A stretch of 43,088 nt of DNA, from positions 1 to 43,088 of the forward strand of contig JAQTNV010000031.1 in NCBI GenBank assembly GCA_028713675.1, in the 5' to 3' direction. The notes beneath the pieces are model-generated. The model ran no database searches and had not been told where the DNA came from. It was given only the letters and a program-made list of their open reading frames with translations. The position numbers and the translations under genes are program-made. Below are positions 15,251 through 22,683 of the stretch, piece after piece. Positions within the stretch are counted from its first letter, which is position 1; each line of letters starts with the position of its first letter. This stretch comes from a bacterium (GTDB lineage Bacteria; Desulfobacterota; JAPLJL01).

Positions 15251-16078
15251 ATGAGTTGGTGGGACGCGATTATTCTCGGGATTGTTCAGGGGCTTACCGA
15301 GTTTTTCCCGATTTCCAGTTCTGGGCATCTGGTCCTGTTCCAGACCTTGATTCCCGGCTTTCAACAACCCGGGGTTTTTTTCGATGCCTGGCTTCACGCC
15401 GCCACTTTGTTGGCGGTGGTTCTTTATTTTTACCGGGATATTATCGCGATTGTCAGGGCGTTACTTCCGGGGAGCGCAGACCAGAAGTTTTTCGGGTGGA
15501 CGGCCTCGGATGCCAGGTGGCTGGTTATTCTTCTCCTCGTGGCCAGTATTCCTGCCGGAATCGTGGGGATTACACTCAGGCATAAAATTGAAGAAACCTT
15601 TCAAAGCGTTTTAGTGGTGGGGATAGACCTGGTGATTACCGGGTGCATTCTGTTCCTGGCCAGCAGATTTGGAAAAGGTGAGAAAAAAATCGGCAATTTT
15701 AAAATCATGGATGCGCTCTGGGTCGGGCTGGCCCAGGCGGTGGCGCTGCTTCCCGGGATTTCCCGGTCCGGAACCACGATCTCGATGGGCATGTTTCGAG
15801 AGCTTAAAGGTGAAGAAGCGGTAAAATTTTCCTTCCTGCTTTCGCTCCCGGCAGTGGCCGGAGCGGTTTTGCTGGAAGGATTGAAAAATGCCGGCCAGGT
15901 TCATTCCGGGGAATTGACGTTGTATGGACTTGGTTTTGTCGCCAGTGTTTTGACGGGGATCTTAACCATCAGTTTGATCTTGAGGATAGTTAAAAACAAT
16001 CATCTCAAGGGGTTTGCATATTATTGCTGGGTTGTTGGTTTGTTGGCGGTGCTGGTGAATCTAGCCGGTTGGCGTTAG
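15251..16078 (+). CDS. uppP: Undecaprenyl-diphosphatase
   Basis: UppP (BacA) removes a phosphate from undecaprenyl diphosphate to renew the lipid carrier for peptidoglycan and other surface polymers. The 275-residue protein is hydrophobic throughout with about eight membrane helices. The two active motifs are intact: GIVQGLTEFFPISSSGH (residues 10-26, catalytic E17) and PGISRSGTTISMG. Motif one has Q13 where some homologues have glutamate; both occur in the family. The start ATG follows TTGGGGG at about 10 bases. The 20-base gap to the C26 peptidase suggests shared transcription. Confidence 0.96.
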   Translation: MSWWDAIILGIVQGLTEFFPISSSGHLVLFQTLIPGFQQPGVFFDAWLHAATLLAVVLYFYRDIIAIVRALLPGSADQKFFGWTASDARWLVILLLVASIPAGIVGITLRHKIEETFQSVLVVGIDLVITGCILFLASRFGKGEKKIGNFKIMDALWVGLAQAVALLPGISRSGTTISMGMFRELKGEEAVKFSFLLSLPAVAGAVLLEGLKNAGQVHSGELTLYGLGFVASVLTGILTISLILRIVKNNHLKGFAYYCWVVGLLAVLVNLAGWR

Positions 16079-16423
16079 TTAAACTTATTCCCCGTGGCCT
16101 GGCCGGGGAGATCCCTTATTTTTTCATTCCCGCCCTTCGACGAAGTTTACACTGAGCGGAGCGAATGTGCTCAGGATAAACTCCAGCGGGAATCCAATTT
16201 TTCCCGGAAATTTCTGGATCCCTGCTTTCGCAGAGCCTGCCCCGGACTTGATCCGGGGGATGACGGCTGAATTTAGGGCATTTTTTAGATGCCCCGCGGT
16301 TTTCCCGCGGGGAGGTTCAGACACAGGGTGCGGACGGTGCGGGAGAGCCAGTGTGGGCCGGATCACATAGTGGAATAATTCGATAAGTTAAAGTATCATA
16401 ATTCGCAAAGTGAGGAGGTGGGC
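16079..16423. other. Gap after uppP made of nested dispersed repeats
   Basis: These 345 bases hold no gene. They contain a composite repeat (16125-16264), a hairpin CCCCGCGG/CCGCGGGG (16292-16312) without a T-run, and an AT-rich end before the next gene that probably carries its promoter. The Shine-Dalgarno GAGGAGG at 16412-16418 sets the start of the next gene. Confidence 0.7.
16125..16264. repeat. Composite dispersed repeat, disrupted copy
   Basis: Shares the CATTCCCG...CGGGAATCC frame and the CTGGATCCCTGCTTTCG core with 6433-6539. Here the first hairpin is split by about 55 bases that start CCTTCGACGAAG and include GCTCAGGATAAACTC. The end is fused to CCCCGGACTTGATCCGGGG. The same CTTCGA...CTCAGGACAGG type recurs at 17337-17363. 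Confidence 0.65.
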
Positions 16424-17239
16424 ATGAAAAGGCTTATATCCACGATTTTCCTGTCTTTGCTTCTGACCGCAATTCCAGTCGGGGCGGCTGAGCTTTTCCC
16501 GGATGAGGGAGTGGTCGAACCGATCGGGCATGGCGAGATTAACTGGACCTCAAAACTGCTCCGGGCCCGGGGGAGCGGAGCTCCCAACCTGGATGCGCAG
16601 AATGTGGCGGTGGTGCGTCTGGGGGCCGAAAGAGCGGCCAAGATGGACGCGCTCAGGAACATTCTGGAGGTAATCAAGGGGATAAAAATTACCGGCGACA
16701 CCAGCTTTGGCGACCAGATGCTGAAAAGCGACTTGATCCGGGCCAAGGTGGAAGGAATGGTCAAGGGCGCGAAGGTGGTGAACACCAAGTATTTCTCGGA
16801 CGGAGCGGTGGATATCACCGTGGAAATGCCATTATCCGGAACCCTTTCCAATCTGACCCTGCCCCCCACCGGGGAACATGAAGCCGCCGGCGGAGGCAAG
16901 AACATCGGCAACGGGCTGGTGGTGGACGCGCGGGGAACCGCCTTCGTGGTTTCCCTCTTTCCCCGGGTTACGGATGAAGCCGGGAACGAGGTCTACGGCT
17001 CCACCAAGATCGATAACGAATCCGCGTTGAAAGACGGTCTGGTCGGTTATTTCAAAGGTCTGGAAGAGGCCAAAAAAAGCGGCCGGGTCGGAGACAAGCC
17101 GATCGTCGTCAAGGCCGTCAAGGTCAATCAGTCGAATTCCAGCCTGGTGATCTCCAAGGCTGACGCCGATCGCCTCCGGGAACCGGGCGCGGACCAGTCT
17201 TTTCTTTACAAGGGCCGGGTAGCCATCCTGGTGGATTAG
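16424..17239 (+). CDS. Secreted LPP20-like protein
   Basis: A 271-residue exported protein. The ATG at 16424 is chosen because GAGGAGG ends five bases upstream; an in-frame GTG at 16418 overlaps that site. Residues 1-22 are a signal peptide ending VGAA with no lipobox cysteine. Residues about 45-135 carry an alpha/beta pattern (ERAAKMDALRNILEVIKGIKI, then VEGMVKGAKVVNTKYFSDG, then VDITVEMPLSG) like the LPP20 / flagellar-associated lipoprotein family. The rest is a predicted beta-rich domain I do not recognise. It is followed after 172 bases by a FlgT-like secreted gene; both share the logic of repeated A-x-x-A-A helices feeding a beta strand, so they likely act together in the periplasm. No flagellar gene is near. 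Confidence 0.65.
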   Translation: MKRLISTIFLSLLLTAIPVGAAELFPDEGVVEPIGHGEINWTSKLLRARGSGAPNLDAQNVAVVRLGAERAAKMDALRNILEVIKGIKITGDTSFGDQMLKSDLIRAKVEGMVKGAKVVNTKYFSDGAVDITVEMPLSGTLSNLTLPPTGEHEAAGGGKNIGNGLVVDARGTAFVVSLFPRVTDEAGNEVYGSTKIDNESALKDGLVGYFKGLEEAKKSGRVGDKPIVVKAVKVNQSNSSLVISKADADRLREPGADQSFLYKGRVAILVD

Positions 17240-17411
17240 AATATTTTTTTCGTTTATGAAAGTTAAGGGTAACCGGGGCTTGGAGTTAAAAAATTTAAAA
17301 GTTAACCCAGACTTCGCTAAAGCTTCGTCGGGCTCGCCCTTCGATAGAACTCAGGACAGGCAGAGCTCGGAAGCCTAAGAGCTATAAAGGCGGGAAGATA
17401 CAGGAGGAACC

Positions 17412-18629
17412 ATGAAATCAAAGGCGGGAATCTGGCTTTTAGCGGTTTGGTTCTTGGCCGCGGGGTCGGCGGTAATAATGGCTCCCGGGGTCAGCCTGGG
17501 GGCGGATGACAGCAAAGAGGTGATCGCGGACGGAGTCGGGGCGGTCACCGCCGGGAATCAGGCCAAAGCCAGGGACGAGGCGATGCGGGACGCCATGCGC
17601 AAGGCGATTGAGCAGGCGGTGGGAACCCTGATTTCTTCCGAAACCATCGTCGAGAACTTCCAGCTGCTCTCCGACAAGATCTACACCCAGACCTCGGGAT
17701 ACGTGCGCACTTACAAGGTGGTTTCCGAAGGCGCGGAGGGCGAGCTTTACCGGATCCAGATCAAGGCGGAGGTATCCCTCAGCCAGATTAAAAATGATCT
17801 GGCCGCCATCGGGCTGCTCCTGGAGGCGAAACACATGCCTCGGATGATGGTCATGATCGCGGAACAGAACGTGGGAGAGGTTGTCTTGCATTACTGGTGG
17901 AATCCCCAGGCGGTTTCGGTGGATCTGGGAGTGGCGGAAAACGCCTTGATCTCGGAATTCCAGGAGAAGGGATTCCAGTTTGTTGATCCGGAAGCGGTCA
18001 AAAAGGAAATCAAGGTGAGCAAGGCTTTTCGCGCCGAAGATTTAACCGAGCAGCAGGTGAAAACCCTGGGAGCCCAGGCTGACGCCGACGTGGTAATTTT
18101 CGGGAAAGCCCTGGCCAAGCTTTCCGGACCGGTGCCGGGAACCGCCATGAAAAGCGTTCAGGCCAATATCTCCCTGAAGGCGGTGGATGCCGATACCGGC
18201 CGGATTCTGGCGACGGCCCAGGAAAGCGCTTCCGGGGTGCATATTGACGAGGTGACCGCCGGAACCAATGCCCTGAAATCCGCCTCCAAGAAAACCGCCC
18301 AAACCCTGATGGATAAGATCCTGAAAGGCTGGGGCAAGGAAGTCGCCGGGAGCGCGCAAGTCCGGCTCAGCATCAGGGGAGTGAAAAGTTACGCGGACCT
18401 GTCCGGGCTTTTCAGCCTGCTCCGCAAGGAAATTCGGGGAGTGGACGCAGTGCACCAGCGTTCGATCAGCAATGACGGGGTGGCCGAGGTGGATATCGAG
18501 TACCGCGGGGACGGCCAGAGTCTGGCCGATGAATTGGTAAACAAAACCCTGCCCGGGTTCACGATGAAGATAACCAACGTGACCACCAACCGGGTGGAAA
18601 TAACCCTGGAAAAAGCCGAAGCGAGATAG
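17412..18629 (+). CDS. Secreted FlgT-like protein
   Basis: A 405-residue exported protein with a signal peptide (residues 1-30, ending SLGA). Residues about 36-125 match the FlgT N-terminal pattern: GVGAVTAGNQAKARDEAMRD, a helix AIEQAVGTLI, then TSGYVRTYKVVSEG and a strand ending IKAEVSLS. The middle (about 140-315) holds an anticodon-free alpha/beta domain like FlgT-M (QADADVVIFGKALAK). The C-terminal 80 residues (IRGVKSYADLSGLFSLLRKE, IEYRGDGQSLADEL) form a small alpha/beta module common in secreted proteins of this kind. FlgT builds the flagellar H-ring in Vibrio, but no flagellar gene is present here. A strong AGGAGGA precedes ATG. The gene ends at the terminator 18667-18696. Confidence 0.7.
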   Translation: MKSKAGIWLLAVWFLAAGSAVIMAPGVSLGADDSKEVIADGVGAVTAGNQAKARDEAMRDAMRKAIEQAVGTLISSETIVENFQLLSDKIYTQTSGYVRTYKVVSEGAEGELYRIQIKAEVSLSQIKNDLAAIGLLLEAKHMPRMMVMIAEQNVGEVVLHYWWNPQAVSVDLGVAENALISEFQEKGFQFVDPEAVKKEIKVSKAFRAEDLTEQQVKTLGAQADADVVIFGKALAKLSGPVPGTAMKSVQANISLKAVDADTGRILATAQESASGVHIDEVTAGTNALKSASKKTAQTLMDKILKGWGKEVAGSAQVRLSIRGVKSYADLSGLFSLLRKEIRGVDAVHQRSISNDGVAEVDIEYRGDGQSLADELVNKTLPGFTMKITNVTTNRVEITLEKAEAR

Positions 18630-18666
18630 ATTTAAGGAAATAAGAAAAGTTTCTGCCGGATTTATT

Positions 18667-18696
18667 AAAGCCCCGTCTGTTGGACGGGGCTTTTTT
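18667..18696 (+). terminator. Rho-independent terminator of the FlgT-like gene
   Basis: A perfect 10-base stem (AAGCCCCGTC / GACGGGGCTT) with a five-base loop (TGTTG) runs into a T-tract. It lies 38 bases after the stop codon. Confidence 0.93.
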
Positions 18697-18804
18697 CCGC
18701 CTGCGCAGAAAATCGTAGCTTTCAGTAACGGGGTAAATGCTGAAAATGGCGATTAAAAAATTGATTCCGGCTTCGGCGGATTTTCGCGTATTCCTTGAGG
18801 CGGA

Positions 18805-18836
18805 AAACCCGCCAGAGCTTTAGCGACGGCGGGTTT
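18805..18836 (-). terminator. Hairpin terminator of lipid kinase copy 2 (minus strand)
   Basis: AAACCCGCC pairs with GGCGGGTTT across a 14-base loop. Read on the minus strand the stem is followed by TTTTCC. It lies 42 bases beyond the kinase stop codon and may also work in the other direction. Confidence 0.5.
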
Positions 18837-18842
18837 AAACTA

Positions 18843-18876
18843 TGGAGGTACCACGGGCTTTGCCCGTGGGGCTCCA
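18843..18876. repeat. TGGAG-hairpin-CTCCA element
   Basis: An outer pair TGGAG/CTCCA encloses a perfect 8-base hairpin (CCACGGGC-TTT-GCCCGTGG). It touches the stop codon of the lipid kinase gene. Elements of the same build lie at 6338, 7471 and 41811. Confidence 0.6.
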
Positions 18877-18877
18877 T

Positions 18878-19816
18878 TCAGGCGTAAACGACCTGGATCC
18901 GGGGCCCGATCTGCAGCTGGAGCGGCCCCTCGTGGGAAAAAAGCTCACCGTCCAGCATGTATTTGACCGTGTCCTCCTCCGACTCGATCCGGAGATCCCG
19001 TCCGATATCGTCGTGGGTAAGGTCGTTCCTGATCGGCATCCCGAGAAAAAGCTTGTGAATGCGCATCACGATCTGGCAGGCGGAGAGGCCGGTGGTGATG
19101 CTGTGAAAATACCCTTCTCTTTCCTCGGCCCGGTAGAGCGGCTTGAACCCCAGGCCGATATCACTGATCGTGCAGGCCAGCATGGCGGAAATATCGGAAA
19201 TCGGGACCTGCCGGCCGTCGAGGTAGACCTTGGCTTTGATCGGATCGGTCATTCTCCGGGAAAATTCACTCCCGATCATCACCGATCCGATGCAATGTCC
19301 AAGCACCTTCACCGCTTTGGAGGGCCCGGTTGTTCCTCCTTCGTAATAAGCGTCGAGGAAGTTGTAGGACAAGCCGATTCCGAACAGGGACCCGTATTCC
19401 TTCCGGTCCGCCTTCATCAGGTCGATTTCCTTATATTCGATATTTTTCCGGTTCCGGATCCTGTCCATGATCCGGGAGATGATGCCCTCGGTAGAGCCTT
19501 TGATCTGCATGGAGTTGGCGATGGTGTTCATGGTCCCGCCCCGGACGGCGGCAATCTTGGGCAGGTTATGTTCGCCTCCCACTTCAATGTAACGGGAGAT
19601 GGTTTTCTGCATGGTCCCGTCCCCGCCGCTGATGCCCAGGATCTCGACTTTTTTCTTGATGAATTCCTCGGCCACGTCGTATAAATCCGGCATTTCCCGG
19701 GTCACTCGGACCATTCCGTGATCACCGATAATGGCTTCCAGTCGTTCCTTAAGATTCTGCTGGTGGGAGTTGGCCTTGGCGTTGGGATTGATGATAATTC
19801 CAACCTTATTGTTCAT
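18878..19816 (-). CDS. Diacylglycerol-kinase-family lipid kinase (copy 2)
   Basis: Paralogue of the gene at 3104-4030, 312 residues. GGDGT is at residues 64-68 and GGTMN at 93-97; the N-terminus IIINPNAKAN matches the nucleotide-binding loop of the DAGK family. The second lobe shares GFKPLYRAEEREGYFH with copy 1. It should phosphorylate a lipid hydroxyl with ATP at the inner membrane; which lipid is unknown. It has the longer C-terminus (SEEDTVKYMLDGELF, like the D-G-E of bacterial lipid kinases). The ATG start has GGGAG about 12 bases upstream. It is convergent with the FlgT-like gene, with two hairpins between them. The next gene on its strand is 326 bases upstream, so it is probably transcribed alone. 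Confidence 0.85.
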   Translation of the reverse strand: MNNKVGIIINPNAKANSHQQNLKERLEAIIGDHGMVRVTREMPDLYDVAEEFIKKKVEILGISGGDGTMQKTISRYIEVGGEHNLPKIAAVRGGTMNTIANSMQIKGSTEGIISRIMDRIRNRKNIEYKEIDLMKADRKEYGSLFGIGLSYNFLDAYYEGGTTGPSKAVKVLGHCIGSVMIGSEFSRRMTDPIKAKVYLDGRQVPISDISAMLACTISDIGLGFKPLYRAEEREGYFHSITTGLSACQIVMRIHKLFLGMPIRNDLTHDDIGRDLRIESEEDTVKYMLDGELFSHEGPLQLQIGPRIQVVYA

Positions 19817-20142
19817 CGGTATCTTCTCCCGGGTTATTTTCCTTCATGCTTGTAGTAAAAGATAAGAAAACAGGGATTGAATGAGGAGGATTCCCCCAGG
19901 CAGCGGTCATATTATGCATTAAACGGTTCATAAATTATAATTAATGGCCGATAGCCGCCGCCGACCGGATTTTATGATGAAAATGCTTGTGCAGGGAGGG
20001 GAAAATTGTGGCAATAAGACCGGCCCGGGAAGGATCCGATTTTCAGATAAAAAAATCCTGAATAGTTTTTAAATAAAAACGGAAGAGCCGATAACCTGTT
20101 CCTGTTTCTAAATCAGAGAAAAGAAGTCCTAAGCTTTATGCC
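19817..20142. other. Gap between lipid kinase copy 2 and the alpha/beta hydrolase
   Basis: No gene is seen in these 326 bases. They are AT-rich, include the short palindrome AATTATAATT near 19935 and end in a 6-base stem CCTAAG/CTTAGG (20128-20147) that covers the hydrolase stop codon and may be a weak terminator. The kinase promoter should lie here, but no box pair is convincing. Confidence 0.6.
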
Positions 20143-21024
20143 TTAGGTACAATCTTGCCTGGGCCAGACGCGTGCCTCCAGGAATTTTCCCACCCGCAGG
20201 TTGATCAGGTCCGGCTGTTCCACCAGGATCGGATGGGTTCCCAGGGGCACCTTTAAAAATTCCGAACCGGGAATTCTTCTCTGCATCTCTTCCTGGGCGG
20301 AATAGATCGTGAAGCGATCATGGGTCCCGGCGATCACCAGGGCGGGGACCTTGATGTTCGGCAGGACATCCCAGCCGTCATGCTCTCCCATCGCCTTGAT
20401 CATCCGCAGGAAAAGCCCGACGTTGAATTGGGAAACATGGTCGTAGTATGCCTGCATGTCCTCCCGGCTGGCGGCGGTGGTAATGGCCAGGACGAGAATC
20501 GAGAGCGGGTAGATCAGCGGGCTCCGGAACAGGGCCCCCCAGGGTTTCTGCAGATGAGGGCTCAGGGGCAATCCCAGCCGGTAGATAAAAGGGAAGGCCT
20601 TGGCCGAGAGATCTTTCACATAAAAGGCGTCAAGGGGCTTGCCCGGAGGTCCGCCCACGAGCAGGAGGCCGCGGCAGGATTCGGGATGAATCCGATAAAA
20701 TTCCACCGCTACCTGCACCCCCATGCTGAAACCTCCCACCACCTGTTCTTTGATGTTTTCCGCATCCAGGATCGCCTGCAGGTCCCGGGCGTGAGACCGG
20801 ATGGTGATCTCGTCTTCGTCCATCGGTGGATCGCTGGCCCCATGCCCCCGGTAATCCCAGGTGATCACCCGGTAATCCGGGGCAAGGTGCTTGACCAGAT
20901 ATTTCCAGTAAGAATCGACGCAGACAACCCCGTTGCAAAGCACAATCGTCCGCTCGCCTTCACTATGGGTAAAGTATGCGATTTGCGTGCCGTCAAAGCT
21001 TTTCACCCGGTGTTCTTTTCTCAT
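20143..21024 (-). CDS. Alpha/beta hydrolase
   Basis: A 293-residue alpha/beta-fold hydrolase. The catalytic triad is readable: nucleophile S100 in GGFSMG, D236 in AGTHDRF and H264 in LGTHPILVEQPD. WDYRGHGASD marks the usual HG-type loop. The cap is hydrophobic (residues about 140-185, with LIYPLSILVLAITTA), so a lipid or other greasy substrate is plausible. There is no signal peptide. It precedes no partner closely; lpxH lies 114 bases upstream on the same strand, so the two may share transcription. Function beyond ester, thioester or peroxide chemistry cannot be given. Confidence 0.85.
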   Translation of the reverse strand: MRKEHRVKSFDGTQIAYFTHSEGERTIVLCNGVVCVDSYWKYLVKHLAPDYRVITWDYRGHGASDPPMDEDEITIRSHARDLQAILDAENIKEQVVGGFSMGVQVAVEFYRIHPESCRGLLLVGGPPGKPLDAFYVKDLSAKAFPFIYRLGLPLSPHLQKPWGALFRSPLIYPLSILVLAITTAASREDMQAYYDHVSQFNVGLFLRMIKAMGEHDGWDVLPNIKVPALVIAGTHDRFTIYSAQEEMQRRIPGSEFLKVPLGTHPILVEQPDLINLRVGKFLEARVWPRQDCT

Positions 21025-21138
21025 TGGCGTCTCCTGTTCTGTTTCAAGTTTCTAGTTTCGAGTTTCGAGTTGGAGAAAAAGTTAAACCGGCGATTATTTT
21101 TCGGTTTCCTCTCCATACTTGAGCTAAAAAAATTCTAA

Positions 21139-21873
21139 TCATTTTTTATAAGAGCGCAGTTTCAGTTCGCCGGAATCCCAGGCCAGGTAACTCCGCGACC
21201 CCATCCAGTCGCCGGGGTTGGCGTAGAACCCGGATTTCTGATTTTCGGTGAGGGCCAGGATTTCCGCCTGGTGGGAATGGGCCAGGATTACATAATCGAA
21301 CCCGTCCCGGATTTTTTCCCGGGCAAAGTTGAGAAAAACCGGGCGGAGAGGGTTTTGGTCGGGGAGGTATTGGTGCCGGCGGGAGAGCCCGGCCAGGTGG
21401 AAGGAGATTTTCCAGACCATCCCGGGGGGGAGATTGTTGGCCAGGAGAAGAACAAACCGGTTGTGCAGGAGAAAGCGGAGCACGCGATATCCCAGATCGG
21501 ATCGGTTGACGGTGTCTCCATGGGCCAGGAAAAATTTTTTGCCGTCAAGTTCGGCTTCAGCCGAGTGCGGGCAAATCCTGATCCCTGCCACCCGGGCCAA
21601 AAAAGGATCCAGGAAAAAATCGTGGTTTCCTTCCAGATAGGTTATCCGCCATCCCCTCTGATTAAGTTGCCGGAGGATATCAGTGACCGGACCATATTCG
21701 TAAAGCCCGACCAGATTCTCCCCGATCCAGAATTCGAAAAGGTCGCCGAGGATAAAAATGGATTCCGGTTCCCGATCCTCCCGGGCCAGGCTTTCCAGAA
21801 ATTCAACCAGCTGGACCTGATTGGGATCATCTCTGCCGGTCAGGTGGGCATCGGCAATAAAAATACTTTTCAT
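21139..21873 (-). CDS. lpxH: UDP-2,3-diacylglucosamine diphosphatase-like metallophosphoesterase
   Basis: A calcineurin-like phosphoesterase of the LpxH type, which hydrolyses UDP-2,3-diacylglucosamine to lipid X in lipid A synthesis. The metal ligands are present, numbered from the ATG at 21873: D8-x-H10 (ADAH), D44 (LGDLFEFWIG), N83-H84-D85 (EGNHDFF), H118 (AHGD) and H199-x-H201 (AHSH, in place of the usual GHTH). The length is 244 residues, close to the family. An in-frame TTG at 21888 adds five residues but neither start has a Shine-Dalgarno; the ATG sits right before the first strand and is preferred. LpxH in a diderm supports an outer membrane with lipid A, though related phosphoesterases exist. 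It diverges from the long plus-strand operon. Confidence 0.85.
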   Translation of the reverse strand: MKSIFIADAHLTGRDDPNQVQLVEFLESLAREDREPESIFILGDLFEFWIGENLVGLYEYGPVTDILRQLNQRGWRITYLEGNHDFFLDPFLARVAGIRICPHSAEAELDGKKFFLAHGDTVNRSDLGYRVLRFLLHNRFVLLLANNLPPGMVWKISFHLAGLSRRHQYLPDQNPLRPVFLNFAREKIRDGFDYVILAHSHQAEILALTENQKSGFYANPGDWMGSRSYLAWDSGELKLRSYKK

Positions 21874-21913
21874 AATTAAAATATTCAAAAATCAGAATTA
21901 ATTTGAACGTTTA

Positions 21914-21929
21914 TATATTTATAAATATA
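21914..21929. repeat. AT-rich perfect palindrome
   Basis: TATATTTATAAATATA reads the same on both strands. It lies between divergent lpxH and the 22060 operon, upstream of the promoter, and could be a regulator site or a nucleation point for melting. Confidence 0.5.
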
Positions 21930-21980
21930 CTAATTAACATATCAGTTAATGGGAAGTTATTTAGCACAACTCTCTCTAAA

Positions 21981-22009
21981 TTGACAACTATAGGCTTTGG
22001 TGATATTGT
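21981..22009 (+). promoter_or_regulatory. Sigma-70-type promoter for the 22060-35980 gene run
   Basis: A perfect TTGACA (21981-21986), a 17-base spacer and TATTGT (22004-22009, four of six). It lies 50 bases before the ATG at 22060 in an AT-rich zone. Confidence 0.6.
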
Positions 22010-22059
22010 AAATTTCAATAAAATCTAAGGGTTTATTCATCAGGCTCAACTTTTAATTA

Positions 22060-22683
22060 ATGTTTGAAATTGACAAAACCCAGCTGTTTATTCCGGCCAA
22101 ACCGGAAGAGATGGTTGAAGTCTGTTACTCGGTCAACACCATTTTAGTGGCTCCGGCGGACCATTCGGCGGAGCCCACCAAAGCCTTTATTGTCTCCGCT
22201 CGGAAAGGCTCAGCTTTCATCTTTTACATTTATCTTTTCCTCATTAATTCGAGCCGGGGGGTTATTTACCGGCGGGATGACGAACTGGTCGGCCAGAAGG
22301 ATTATTCCAAGGTTCTGGACGAGGCTTTTTTATTTCTGGAAAGCATGGGTTTTATCATGGACCGGGTGGATCTGCGTTCGCTCTCCCTGGAAGAGCGGAA
22401 GGAGTATGTCCTGCAGCAGCCGTTTTTCCCCCGCCCGGCGGAAGAGACCCCGCAGGAATTGACCGAAGAGGTCCTGGAAGAGGAAGCCGATGATTCCGCC
22501 TCTCAGGCCGAAGGAAGCGACGGGGCCGGCAAAGTCAAATCGACCGCTCCGGGCTTGGACAAGGTTTCCGCCGAATCCCGGGAAACCGCGGATTCGGAAA
22601 AGGGAAAGCCCTCAGTCCCACCCACTCTTAAAAACGCGGCTCCGGTTTTCAACCTTTGGGGGAGGATCCTTGCGTCTTTCTAG
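22060..22683 (+). CDS. Unknown cytoplasmic protein with acidic C-terminal tail
   Basis: I do not recognise this 207-residue protein. Residues 1-125 look like one alpha/beta domain (SVNTILVAPADHSAEPTKAF, then AFIFYIYLFLINSSRG, then KVLDEAFLFLESMGF) with no signal peptide. Residues about 126-185 are a long acidic, low-complexity stretch (EEVLEEEADDSASQ), and the end is short and hydrophobic. It heads the run of genes that contains the TPR lipoprotein, RodZ-like protein and two chemoreceptor-like proteins, with a good promoter 50 bases upstream. The ATG has no Shine-Dalgarno. It overlaps the next gene by 14 bases, so translation is probably coupled. The layout of a globular core plus acidic tail suggests a binding partner of one of those proteins. 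Confidence 0.7.
   Translation: MFEIDKTQLFIPAKPEEMVEVCYSVNTILVAPADHSAEPTKAFIVSARKGSAFIFYIYLFLINSSRGVIYRRDDELVGQKDYSKVLDEAFLFLESMGFIMDRVDLRSLSLEERKEYVLQQPFFPRPAEETPQELTEEVLEEEADDSASQAEGSDGAGKVKSTAPGLDKVSAESRETADSEKGKPSVPPTLKNAAPVFNLWGRILASF

Noticed and set aside
16292..16312. Terminator of uppP
   Set aside because: The CCCCGCGG/CCGCGGGG stem is perfect but has no T-run on either strand and lies over 200 bases from the stop codon.
16418..16423. GTG start for the LPP20-like gene
   Set aside because: The GTG overlaps the Shine-Dalgarno GAGGAGG; the ATG at 16424 has correct spacing.
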